Positions 23,526-34,432 of a stretch of 64,000 nucleotides of DNA are shown piece after piece. Source of the DNA: Chrysoporthe austroafricana (taxonomy: Eukaryota; Ascomycota; Sordariomycetes; Diaporthales; Cryphonectriaceae); assembly GCA_001051155.2 (NCBI GenBank), contig JYIP02000008.1, positions 2,170,001 through 2,234,000 of the forward strand. Direction: 5' to 3'. The number at the start of each line of letters is the position of its first letter. Positions within the stretch are counted from its first letter, which is position 1. The position numbers were made by a program, and so were the translations under genes. The notes beneath the pieces were generated by a model that saw only the letters and a program-made list of their open reading frames with translations, was not told the origin of the DNA and did no database searches.

Positions 23526-25215
23526 ATGGCGAGCAAGCGTGGCAACAAGGCCTCCGCCGACAACGAGATCGACGAGCTCTTCGAGGGCATCGACACCAAG
23601 AAGGCCCCCGCGGCCACGGGGAAGACCCCCGTTTCCGCCAAGCCCAAGCCCGGCGATGATATCCTCGCCGAGCTCGAGAACGAACTGGGCGAGAAGGCAC
23701 CCTCCCGCCCTCACACCCCGCGCGTAAGGGAGCCCTCCAAGCCGGCCAAGCGCGCAGGCACACCCTCCGCCGAGGGCGCCGCCGCGCGCGCGTCCCTCGA
23801 GCAGCCCGGTGCCGCCCGGAAGTCTGGCGAGAGCCCCCGCTCCCTCCATGCGAGCTTCACCCCGAGCGCGACGTCGTCGGACCTGCAGGAGTCGGAGAAG
23901 ACGAAGGGGTCCGTGGAGCAGGCACAGCAGGCAGCCGCTCCGTCAGGCGGCGGCGGCGGGTGGTGGGGAGGCTTCATGTCGACTGCGGCGGCGGCTATGA
24001 AGCAGGCCGAGGCTGCGGTCAAGGAGATCCAGCAGAACGAGGATGCAAAGAAGTGGGCAGATCAGATGCGAGGCAACGTTGGCGCCCTCAGAGGGCTGGG
24101 TGAGTTACACAGCGTCCCGGTCGCTTCTCTCCGCCCGCGGGCCATGTCGTGCAAGGCGCCGTCTTTGCTGCACCAGCGTGGCCTCTGGCTTCTAGGTCCT
24201 TCCTTGTGCTAACTTAGACTGTTCAGGAGACGGCCTTGCTCACAGAGCACTCCCGGCACTGACAAACATAATGAACACTATCGCACCGCCAATCTCTCAG
24301 CACGAGCGCCTCCTTATTCACATCACTCACGACCTCGTTGGCTACCCTTCCCTCGACCCGCTCATCTACGGCATATTCAACCGGGTCATGGCTCAAGTGG
24401 AAGGAGGCGACCTGATGGTGATCCAGCGTGGACACGAGAGCTCCATAAGGTCCCCTTCCCACGAGAAGAGTGGTTTCTTCTCCGGCGGACACAGCGCAGC
24501 CGGCTGGCGCGATGGGCCCTGGTGGCGTGACGTCGGCTCGCCCCGCGATCTCGGCCTCATCAAGGGCCTTACCGAGGGGACGAAGCTCTGCCGCGCCAGC
24601 GCCGAATCGTACAGCGCCGAGTACTTCTCCTCGTCCGGCGGCATCGAGGCGGCACGCCAGCGCGCTCTCGAGCCCGTCAGCGAGAGCAACCCGGTGCGCA
24701 GCTCCGACATCTTCCTCGCCGTGCAGGCGATCCTCACCGACGAGGACGAGGCCCTGTTCCAGGGCAGCGCCTCGACCGAGAAGGAGAAGGACTCCTCGGC
24801 CGTGCTTGAAGAAGACAAGAACGACGAGGTTGTCTGCTTTGCGATCTACATCTCTGACCCCGTGCACGATATTCACTACAGCGCGCTGAGCCAGAGCTTG
24901 CCTGCGAAGTGGATCCGTTGGCTGGACGCAGCCAGCCCCTTGACTCCGGGAAGCAGCAATGACGGCGCCGTTCCGGATGTTGAGAGTGTCCCTGAAGAGA
25001 TCCGCGACATCGTCGAGAGTGGGGGCGTTGACCCGCGGGAGTGGGTGGCTGAGTGGGTTGAGGAGGTGCTGAATCTGGCTGTGGGTATTGTGGCACAGAG
25101 ATATGTGGCACGGCGCATGGGCGTTGGCGAGGGCGGACTTGGCAAAGGTAAGAGGAGGATGGAGGAAGTTGTGGCTGAGGGTGGAGGTGAGGCTGCAAGG
25201 GCTGGCGTCATCTGA
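23526..25215 (+). CDS. MTC1: MTC1-like protein (maintenance of telomere capping 1 family)
   Basis: Exons 23526-24099 and 24227-25215 (GTGAGT ... TTCAG) give 520 residues. The N-terminus has a short acidic motif ADNEIDELFEGID and a Pro/Ser/Ala-rich disordered region. It is followed by a GGGGGWWGGFMSTAAAAMKQAEAAVKEI segment with an amphipathic helix, then the conserved family core: LPALTNIMNTIAPPISQHERL, ITHDLVGYPSLDPLIYGIFNRVM, and SDPVHDIHYSALSQSLPAKWIRWLD. This agrees with the fungal Mtc1/DUF5427 family. In yeast Mtc1 is a cytosolic protein linked genetically to telomere capping and reported near COPI vesicles; its biochemical role is unclear. The tail has a coiled basic stretch GKGKRRMEE. 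The assignment rests on remembered family features. Confidence 0.82.
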
Positions 25216-26456
25216 GCAAGCAGAGATTCAAGTCTGCCGGTGACCACACTCAAGAAGCTTTCGCGGATCAAACAGTCGGTCTCGGTGGTTTATGACTAGG
25301 ATGCCGGAGCAGACGAGCTGGCTTGCACCCGTTCTGCCCTTCTCTGTACGACATTTCCGTGGGTCTTGACAGGCGTTTGGCGTGTATGGGGGAGCTTGGT
25401 TGCTGGTATGCTTTACTCATTTTCTTGTCAACATGAATCACATCTCGTGCGAATACAGCAGCAGGCCACTGCACTCGATAATACACGATCTGATGAACAT
25501 CCGGCCCTCTACTAGACGCTCGCATTAGCTGCCGATGAATAGACTCTGCGCTCGTAGCACAATGAGGTGATCGTGACACGACTCGCCCCCCAAACACAAT
25601 GCTCCTCCACGAGCCTTCAATTTTCTACAAGCCACCGAGAAAGTCGTATTCATCTCCGCGCTGAAGACTTCTCCCTAGGCATAAGCTTCGGCCGAGTCCG
25701 CTTAGCCTCAGAATATCCTTGTCCCACGCCTTGCGCCATTGCGGGTATTCCCGACGCAATGCTTTCTCATTACGTTTAATATGATCATTCGCAGCGGACG
25801 AACTCTGCGATGTCTGCAATTTCGCCTCTATTTTGCCGCATTCGATCCTTGGACAGGCGCGCGAGACTTCCTCCGGATGTGGAGCCCCCCCAGAGGCCCT
25901 CGAGGCAGGGCCCCCGGCTGCACATCAAGCTTATCACGGCACGAGCCACGGGGGACACATCATGGCGCCGCGCGCGTGCTTGGGCATGCAGGGTCGATTT
26001 GTTCCCGAACCAGACATAGCATGAAAGACGTTCCCAAATACGGAGGTAATTCCATGTGGGCCCAGATACAACCCATTCGGTCCTACTGAGTATACCGCGG
26101 TCTGGGCCCTATTGCCTGTCCGGCGAGTTATCTCCCCCACGATAGGCGTTTGGAGGGCCGGCTGATCATCTCTGTATTGGCCTGGATGGCCATGTAACCT
26201 CATGGCGACTCCGCGGCCGGTAGGAATGGGTCGGTCGTGTGGCTGCTTTAAAGTCTGCCTGTACGCCCGGTTCACGGTTGTAGAACCCTGTGTACTATAG
26301 AGTGAGGGCCTCTGCCTTGTCTTCAGCAAATAGGTTACTGCTGTGCCTCGATTCCCTAGGTACTGCCCGCTCCTTAATACATTTGCTGCGAGACTCTGTC
26401 CTCTCGCGAGGCATCTCTTACCATTTCAGCCTCTGCTACCGGCGCAGGGCCTCATC
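25216..26456. other. Gene-free stretch upstream of OPT transporter
   Basis: No gene seen. 25216-25500 is the MTC1-like 3' flank, and the last few hundred bases hold the OPT promoter and leader. Confidence 0.45.
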
Positions 26457-29251
26457 ATGGCCGCAGAGATCCAGGAGGTGGGCCCTGAGTCGCCTCCTAT
26501 CTACGACAGCGTCGAACAGACCAGTGAAGCCAAGAAGGAGGATGGCATCGTTGAAGAAAAGTCTGTGGATCTTGAGGACAACCAAGACGATGACGGCAAG
26601 AACTTGATTTTGGACAGGGCGGAGGCTACGGAGCTCACACCTGTCGAGGCATTCAAATGGAACGTCGAAGGAGACCAGTCGCCTTGTGGGTTGTCCTGAT
26701 ACTAAAGATCATATGCGTGATGCTGACCTGCATTAAGTCCCAGAAGTCGCGGCCTGCGTGCCCAACACAGACGACCCAAGCATTCCGTGCAATAGTAGGA
26801 CCTCCGCTTTGCATTTGACCCTCCGCCACCCTCACTGACTCCGTCTTAGCATTTCGAGCTTGGTTCCTCACCACGGTGTTCGTCATCGTCTTCTCCGGCG
26901 CCAACCAGTTCTTCTCCCTGCGGTACCCAAATCTGTCTATCGGATATGTGGTGGCCCAGCTTTTGGTCTACCCTCTCGGCAGGATGTGGGAGAGACTCCC
27001 ACGCTGGCGCGTGCCCCTGGGCAAACTCTCCTTCGACATCAACCCGGGCCGCTTCAGCATCAAGGAGCACGCGCTCATCGTCATCTGCGTCAACATCAGC
27101 GGCAGCGCGGCATATGCCTCCTGGGCGCTCACCGCCATCATCAGCCCCGTGTACTGGAACGCCGACTACGGCGCCGGGTTCTCATTCCTCTTCCTGCTGA
27201 CGACCCAGATGATCGGCTTCGGCCTCGCGGGCCTCGCCCGTCGCTGGCTCGTCTACCCAGCCGCTCTCATCTGGCCCTCGTCCCTCTCGTCCACCGTGCT
27301 CTTCCGCGCCCTGCACGAGCCACAGGACCACTCACCCGCCAACGGGTGGACTATCACTAGGTACCGTTTCTTCGGGCTGATGACGCTCTTCGCCTTCGTG
27401 CTCTTCTGGTTCCCAGACTGTAAGTTTCTTTTTGTTTCTTACCTTGTGAAAGGCCTAAACTCGCCTCCTTCAGAATCACCTTACATAAAGCGCTCCTGTC
27501 TCCACAATGGAGTTCTAACGCAGACCAGATATATGGACGAGCCTGAGCACGTTCGCATTCGTCACCTGGATCGTCCCGCACAACCAGAAGGTCAACACCA
27601 TCTTCGGCATGAACTCGGGCCTGGGCCTGCTGCCCCTCAGCATCGACTGGACGCAGATCAACTACGCCGGGTACCCGCTGACGACGCCGTTCTACATCAC
27701 CTGCAACGCGTTTGCGGTGGTCGTGATCTTCTACCTGTTCCTGTCGCCGATCCTGTACTACTCGAATGTGTGGTACAGTGCCTATCTGCCTCTGCTGTCG
27801 TCGAGTACGTTCGACAACACCGGGTCGTCGTACAACGTCTCGAAGGTGGTGGACGAGAACCTCGATTTTGTGCTGAGCAAGTATGAGAGCTACTCTCCCA
27901 TGTACATCTCGATGTCATACTCCCTCACGTACGGGCTGTCCTTCGCGGCCGTGACGGCAATCGTGATCCACACGTACCTGTACAACGGTACCGAGATCTG
28001 GGCCAAGTTCAAGAATTCGAGGCATGGCGGCGAGGATATCCACAAGAGGCTGATGAAGTCGTACAAGGAGGTACCCGACTGGTGGTATGGCGTCCTGACG
28101 GCTATCGTGGTGGCACTCGGAATCGTGACTGTCAGGTATTGGGACACCGGGCTGCCGGTCTGGGGCTTCATCGTGGTGTGTTTTGGCCTGGGCGTCCTGA
28201 TGATGGTCCCGGAGGGCATTCTGGAGGGGACCACGAACCAGAGAGTGTAAGTCTCGCCAATTCTTCCAGCCTGTGCGCCGAAGTGATGTTGGATAGCATG
28301 CATGCTGATTATCGAATTTTGTTCTCAGCTTTCTCAACATCATCACCGAGCTCATTGCAGGCTACGCCTGGCCGGGAAAACCGATCGCGAACATGATGGT
28401 CAAGTGCTACGGATACAACTCAGTGAAACATGTGAGTAAATCCTAAGATAAAGTACTCGAGGCCCTGCAATATGATTCTGACACATAACAGGGTATGGAT
28501 TTCGCGCAGGACTTGAAGATGGGGCAATACATGAAGATTCCGCCACGCGTGCTCTTTGTTGGACAGATCTACTCGTCCATACTTGCAACCGCAGTTCAAA
28601 CAGGAGGTCAGTCCGCTCTCGTTGCCATCCCATAATCTCTTGACCCCGCTAATAATCCCTCTCGTCGCAGTACTCCGCTGGATGATCGGCCACATCCCCG
28701 ACCTCTGCTCCCCCGAAAACACGCAGCGCTTCACCTGCAACAGCGCAAAGGTCTACTACAACGCCTCCCTGATCTGGGGCACCATCGGTCCGCAGCGCAT
28801 GTTCCAGTCCGGCCAGGTGTACTCGGCGCTGCCCTACTTCTTCCTCATCGGGCCCGTCGTCACCGTGCTGGTCTACCTCCTCTACCGGCGGTACCCCAAC
28901 TCGTGGATCCGCTACGTCAACGTGCCCATCTTCTTCAACGCTGCCGGGAACATCCCGCCCGCCAACACGACGCAGTACAGCCTGTGGTTCATCTTCGGGT
29001 TCCTGTTCAACTACCATCTCAGGAAGCGGGCGTTCCAGTGGTGGAAGCGGTACAACTATCTCCTGCAGGCGGCGATGGACACCGGCACGGCGCTGGCCAC
29101 GGTCCTGATCTTCTTTGCGCTCAGCTACACGGGGACGACGCTGAGCTGGTGGGGAAACAATGTCGGGTCGAACACGGACGATTCGAATTCGGTGCCGTGG
29201 CTGACTGTGCCGGATGGTGGGTACTTTGGAAAGGGGCCCGGCCAGTTCTGA
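26457..29251 (+). CDS. Oligopeptide transporter, OPT family
   Basis: Seven exons, 26457-26685, 26738-26794, 26850-27419, 27529-28246, 28329-28431, 28492-28606 and 28671-29251, give 790 residues; every phase closes. After an acidic cytosolic tail comes the family entry motif [30 protein letters not shown] (built from three exons). Membrane segments follow, with [64 protein letters not shown] and [17 protein letters not shown], all signatures of the OPT peptide branch. The C-terminus has the [22 protein letters not shown] block. Such proteins bring tetra- and pentapeptides or glutathione across the plasma membrane with protons. Exon 2 is only 57 bases. It is followed 540 bases later by a secreted esterase gene on the same strand. 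Confidence 0.95.
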
Positions 29252-29788
29252 CCGCGGATTGATAGAAGATAGATCATAAAATTGGTGAGCGCGTGGCGCA
29301 TTTTATTGTTGCACACAAGAATTAGAATATGATTGTGACACGCTGGGTATGGTGAGACATACCTAGTGGTAGTGCTAACCCACTGCTTTATTCCGGAAGA
29401 ACCATCGGACGTGTACTAATACAAGTTGTACAACTTGGACTCCCTATCCCCTCAACCATTGCGGACTATCCCAGAGCAGACATCGATTTGTCCTGAATTG
29501 TCTACGATATCATTGTTTACAGCGTGCGGTGTCCCCAGTCCTTGTCATTTTAGGAGGCTCCCCTGAAGTTGCTCTACACGAGATATGAGGCCGATCACCG
29601 AAAAGTGGTACCTCCGCGCCCCGGCAATCCTCGGTCTGATAACACCACCTAGATACATGCAATTCGTCCACCAACGAAGCTTGAGCAAGTACGGCTTGAG
29701 AGTACCTTTCCCCCATCCTCAGACTGAGCTTGGTCTTACTTTACAGGCAACACGGTGGGCAGTACCATCGACGCTCAGCCCTATAGAG
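29252..29788 (+). other. Intergenic region between OPT and esterase genes
   Basis: OPT 3' flank and esterase promoter. A frame open upstream of 29789 (from 29585) lacks secretion features and is probably leader. Confidence 0.4.
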
Positions 29789-30838
29789 ATGGTCACTGTG
29801 AAAGACCTGCTGTCCCCCCTGCTTGTGACCGGCCTCACCATGGCATCGCAGGTTGTCATGAGCACCAATGACGTCGACGTCGAGCCTAAGACCGGTAACA
29901 TAACATTCACCTTAGAAAGTGGGCGCACGTTCCTCCTGAATGTTCCTGATGCGTACGAGCCCAGCCAACCACATCCCCTTGTGCTGTCCTTCCACGGAGG
30001 CAAGTCTGCCCCTTCTGTGTGCGTGGTTGCACCCTACCTCCAGGTACTGACCCGTCGTGTAGCTAGCGGCAATAGCGAGAGACAACAGCGCCTCACGCAA
30101 CTCTCCGACCCGTCTCTCCGCATAGCCGGCAGGCCCTTCCTAACAGCCTACGGCCAGGGCGTTGAGAACCGTGAGGTGGGCAAGGGACCTGTCTGGAAAG
30201 GCGCGCCGTACGAGAACAAGACCGCCGACGACATCCAGTACGTCCGCGACATCCTCGCAGAGGTCTCGGGCGCATACACCATTGACAGGTCGCGCGTCTA
30301 CGCCTGTGGCAAGTCCAACGGCGGCGGTTTCACGGCCCTCCTGGGCTGCCACCCGGACGCGCCCCGGGCCTTCGCCGCCCTGGCCGCCGTGGCTCCCGCG
30401 CTGTACAAGGGGACGTACGCGTTCCACGGCTGCAGGGCCCCGGGACCCATGCCGATGCTCCACGTCCACGGGACTAAGGACACCACCACGCCCTTACACG
30501 GCCGGCCGGCCGAGGGCAGCTGGGGTGCCCTCCCGGACGTCAGGCTGTGGAGGCGGCAGTGGACGGAGCGCAACCAAGGCGGGAAGGGCGGGTATCCCGG
30601 TGAGCTTGCGCAGCCCGACCAAGTGAAGGAGGTGCACCTGGGCGTGTGGGAGGAGGTCTGGGATCGTGGCCCGGACGGTAGCGGCGCCGAGGTCAGGGCC
30701 CTGACTGTGGAGGGTCTGGGACACTCGTGGCCGACGATCGACGGACTAGGTCAGTCCGGACGGCCGAACAACAGGGCGGTGTTCAATTTTACGCACCAGC
30801 ATTTGGTGCAGTTCTTCTCGAGGCATTCTTTGACTTAG
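29789..30838 (+). CDS. Secreted PHB-depolymerase/feruloyl-esterase-like serine esterase
   Basis: The start at 29789 gives a signal-like N-terminus (MVTVKDLLSPLLVTGLTMASQ). Alpha/beta-hydrolase marks are LVLSFHG (oxyanion strand), the nucleophile Ser in ACGKSNGGGF, the Asp in HVHGTKDTTTP and the His in EGLGHSWPT. This matches the LpqC/PHB-depolymerase-like esterases, which in fungi include acetylxylan and feruloyl esterases acting on plant cell wall. A 63-bp stretch after HGG (about 30000-30066) reads through without a stop but disrupts the family pattern. Removing it either as a GC-AG intron (30000-30062, donor GCAAGT) or as a GT-AG intron (30004-30066, donor GTCTGC) gives FHGASGNSERQQ or FHGGNGNSERQQ, both 328 residues; unspliced it is 349. 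A TACTGAC branch site supports splicing. Confidence 0.8.
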   Translation: MVTVKDLLSPLLVTGLTMASQVVMSTNDVDVEPKTGNITFTLESGRTFLLNVPDAYEPSQPHPLVLSFHGGKSAPSVCVVAPYLQVLTRRVASGNSERQQRLTQLSDPSLRIAGRPFLTAYGQGVENREVGKGPVWKGAPYENKTADDIQYVRDILAEVSGAYTIDRSRVYACGKSNGGGFTALLGCHPDAPRAFAALAAVAPALYKGTYAFHGCRAPGPMPMLHVHGTKDTTTPLHGRPAEGSWGALPDVRLWRRQWTERNQGGKGGYPGELAQPDQVKEVHLGVWEEVWDRGPDGSGAEVRALTVEGLGHSWPTIDGLGQSGRPNNRAVFNFTHQHLVQFFSRHSLT

Positions 30839-32393
30839 GTCATACAGTCTGTAAAAGGCATTCAGCCGCCCTCGAGGTGCGTCCTCTGCGGTCAAGCATC
30901 ATATCAATTCTCGAGGGTCTACTCTTTCGTCAATGGAAAAGGGTTTTACATTGCTAAGATGCTCAGCACCTTTGCCCTGATCTTAGGCATTAACAATCTC
31001 TGAGCCCGCCATTTTGTCTATAAGGTAGTACCGTCAGCTTGCATTTCCGCCTTAGTCGACAAGCCCGTCAGTATGATTATGTTTAGGATGATGTCCTCCA
31101 AAAGGCAATTTGCGTGGGTCTCGCGTTATCTTTATCGATGTTCACAGAGATGATGATCTGGCTGCCCTTTTTGCCATCGTCTCCACCCTATTCCTTTTCC
31201 ACAACCATCGGAGCGTATATGCCTCAGATCTTTCTTAGGCCAATTGTGATCATTGCCACTGAGTTACGAGGTGGTGATGCCTTCAGAGTACTCTGGTAGA
31301 ATGTCGCTGTTTTGCGAGGAGTACTCCGGCGGGTCTTCGTAAGCGGGAGCAGGAGACTGACGACTTGCTTGACCTAGGATATCTCCTTAGCACAGAGCGT
31401 TCTACGGCAAGCCTTTCAGATTATAATATACCTTGAGCTGATACTCCATCGTCTTCCGCGGCCTGTCGAAGCTGCTCTGCTATCTGATTCTCCTGCCGCC
31501 ATCGATTGATGGACCAATCCACACCCCTTGATTGATTTGACTTCTTGCTCGGTTTTCTGCGTCCACACGGCATGACTTCCGGAATTTAAAAGAATGTTTA
31601 ATTCAAAACCTCCCTCGTGGCGGCCTTGTTACGATAGTTGTGTCGTAATCGCGATGGTTGCGATTGAAATTGGTGACAGTCGGGCAATGTAGTGAGAATA
31701 CCTTCGTAGCTGGGAAAGTCTTACACCCTCTCTTAATCGACAAAGCCACTTTATATGGTTCAAAATTCGGCAGGACTCTGACAGGGCGAAAAGTATCAAC
31801 AGTCACGGTTCTAATCACTTCTGCGACACGTGCACAGCAGTCCAGCTTGTGACACTGCGGCACGTTTTAATTACAAGTTAACGCATTGATCCACGTACTC
31901 AGAGTGAGCAGGAATGCTGTATGCCACGAATGAACCGAACGATGGAATGAATACGCGGATCCTGAGTTATGTAGAACGCTACGTAATTAGTTATTCAAAC
32001 CTCCGCTGGCAAATGCATTCGAGGTTTCGCACCATGCCGTTGTTTTTGCTACCTGAGTCACTGTCAAGCCACAAAAAAGCTCAGGAAAAATGCAATACGG
32101 AACGATTCGAGAATTATGATGATTTGGTAAGGCACGGTGGTATGCACTTTTTTGGGCCTTGTTTGATACGCCAGTTGCTGCATACTATGAGGATTTGCCT
32201 GACGGTCACGGGGCCGATATCGGCGTTGCACATGCGTGTAAGTCGAGTATTTAAGTCCGTCCGCGACCTGAAAAAGGTCCACACAGGATCCATGGCTGTT
32301 GCAATACTTCCCCAGAACATTCGCTTTCCAAACTATCAGCAATAATACAAGCAACTTCGGCGCCTTTCAATTTCTCCATCACCCTTCTGCATC
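30839..32393. other. Gene-free stretch between esterase and methyltransferase
   Basis: No gene recognised. A few open frames of 60-140 codons exist on both strands (for example 31863-31603 minus) but lack start context, splice logic or domains. Confidence 0.4.
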
Positions 32394-33285
32394 ATGGCTG
32401 CCCCTCGAGAGCAAGCAACATACACGTTCGGCCATCACGCCAGCGTGATCAACAGCCATGCCCGCCGCACTGCACAAGACAGTGCTGCCTTCCTCCTTCC
32501 CCACATAAAGCCACACCACACTATCCTGGATGTTGGCTGCGGCCCAGGCACGATCACGACTGATCTGGCCCAGCTCGTGCCACAAGGCAAAGTGATCGGC
32601 GTGGACTTTGCTGAGAGTGTCCTAGACAATGCGCGGGCGCATGCACAGGGGCGCGGGGTTAGCAACTTGGTCTTCGAGGCCGTCGACGCCAACGCGCTGC
32701 CCTATGCTGATGGCACATTTGATATTGTCTTTTGCCACCAGGTTCTGCAGCATGTCAAGGACCCCGTAGGCATACTGAAAGAGATGCACCGTGTGGCTAA
32801 GCCCGGCGGCGTTGTCGCAGCTCGGGAGGCGGACTACAAGAGCTTCTCGTGGTACCCAGAGCCGGCTGGGCTCGATCGCTGGCTGTCTATCTACCGACAG
32901 GTAGCAAGAGCGTGTGGTGGACAGCCTGATGCGGGGCGTTATGTTCTCCACGTTAGTGACACGGTGTCCCCCGGATCTGCACATGGTATAGTAATTAACA
33001 TCTTTATAGTGGGCTAAAGAAGCTGGTTTCCAGCGGCAACATCTCGTCACCAGCTGGAGCTCTTGGTACTACACAGGTGAGGCGGCAGAGAAATTCGGAG
33101 AGAGCTGGGTGGGCCGGGCGCTATATTCAGATTTTGCGAAGGAGTTCCTCAAGCGCGGCTTTGGATCACAGGCAGACCTGGACGAGATTAGCGCTACATG
33201 GAAACAATGGTCTACCGAGGAGGATAACTTCATTGTGATACCCAACGGCGAGATTTTGTATCGAGTCCCTGAGAGCTCAGCCTGA
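32394..33285 (+). CDS. Class I SAM-dependent methyltransferase
   Basis: Exons 32394-32951 and 33010-33285 (GTTAGT ... TTATAG) give 277 residues. Motif I is ILDVGCGPGTIT (residues 44-55). An acidic ribose-binding residue follows in VIGVDFAES, then DANALPYADGTFDIVFCHQVLQHV (motif II/III) and MHRVAKPGGVVAAREAD (post-III), typical of Methyltransf_11/25 (UbiE/SmtA-like) enzymes. The splice gives YVLHWAKEAGFQRQHL, the usual strand after the Rossmann core. Homologues of this size in fungi act on small molecules, sometimes in secondary metabolism; the substrate is unknown. It stands alone, with gene-poor DNA on both sides. Confidence 0.93.
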
Positions 33286-34432
33286 TCGTTGGAGTTGCCG
33301 ATGCAGTCTTCAGTAATAATGTGGGAGGAGGAACGGGAATAAATCTCGTCATCACCGATATCTATACGGGGTCGGGAGCTCAATCAACTTCAATGTTTCT
33401 GGCCAGATTCGGCATACGTTGAAGCGGTGCAGCACTGCATGTCTTAAGTGAGGTTGGTCCCAGCTGGCGTAGTTAGGTGCCAAGTGGCTGCCGGCTACTA
33501 CAGTCGTACACGACCCACTTTTGATTTGTCCCCCTAGGGGCTTTGCCACTGATCCTATATTATCTATTATCTTGTGTGGGAACATTTGTGAATATTCGTG
33601 GACAACTCAACAGCTTGAAAGTCTTTGTTCAGATATGCCTGAGCCTGTGACAGCAGAAGCAGTCAGCTTTGACTTGTCCTAAACTACCTAGATACTTTGC
33701 AAGATGTTTAATGTCGCTTGAAATAGATCTCAGAAACCCAAGTATAGTTTCTGCTAGGTTCATATATTGTGCTATAATAGTAAAAGGAAGTCAAGTGGAG
33801 CTTGTGAACTTGCAAATACTACGTTAGAAACGCCACTGCTGAAACGTCTGCTTATGCGCGAGGCTGAGTTTACTACGTTCAGCGAACAGATATCTTGTGT
33901 GTGAGCAGTGTCTGAGATAACCACTGGTGTGATCCCCTTGACTATTTAAGGTAGATGCGTGAAACGCTAACCACCAAATTATTATTTGCGTTGTACAGCC
34001 ACTCTGCTTATATAAATAAAGTCTATCTAAACATGGCTCTTGAATATTCCTCGGATTCAGTTTCTACCGGCGAGACGCATTGACAGACTCTGAGCGAGCT
34101 CTGTATAATATCTTCAACGCGCATGTATTTTCGCAGCCGGACCAGGTCATATTCTGCGAGCATTAGTTACTGTCCTTTAGAGCCTTTTTAAGCATCGCTC
34201 CGTGCTCTTCAGGCGATCTTGCTATCATTCCTCTGATACGATGTTGTCGCGTTGAAGATTGTCTTATCAGACGTAGAACTGTCAATATCTCTATCCTGTT
34301 GATAGAGTAGCTCGGAGTCTACGCAAGTATGCACACTGTGATTGTTGTTTAATATCTATGAATTCTAAACTCCACTCTATGCAGATCAATAGGTACCAAG
34401 GAAAAAAGTGAAGGGTTTGTGCGGCGAAATGA
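33286..34432. other. AT-rich gene-poor stretch with a possible coding relic
   Basis: Mostly AT-rich. Near 34033-34166 two plus-strand frames look coding-like back to back: ATG at 34033 gives MALEYSSDSVSTGETH then stop, and the frame starting at 34080 reads LTDSERALYNIFNAHVFSQP before a stop at 34164. That would fit a frameshifted relic, but no family is recognised. Confidence 0.3.
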
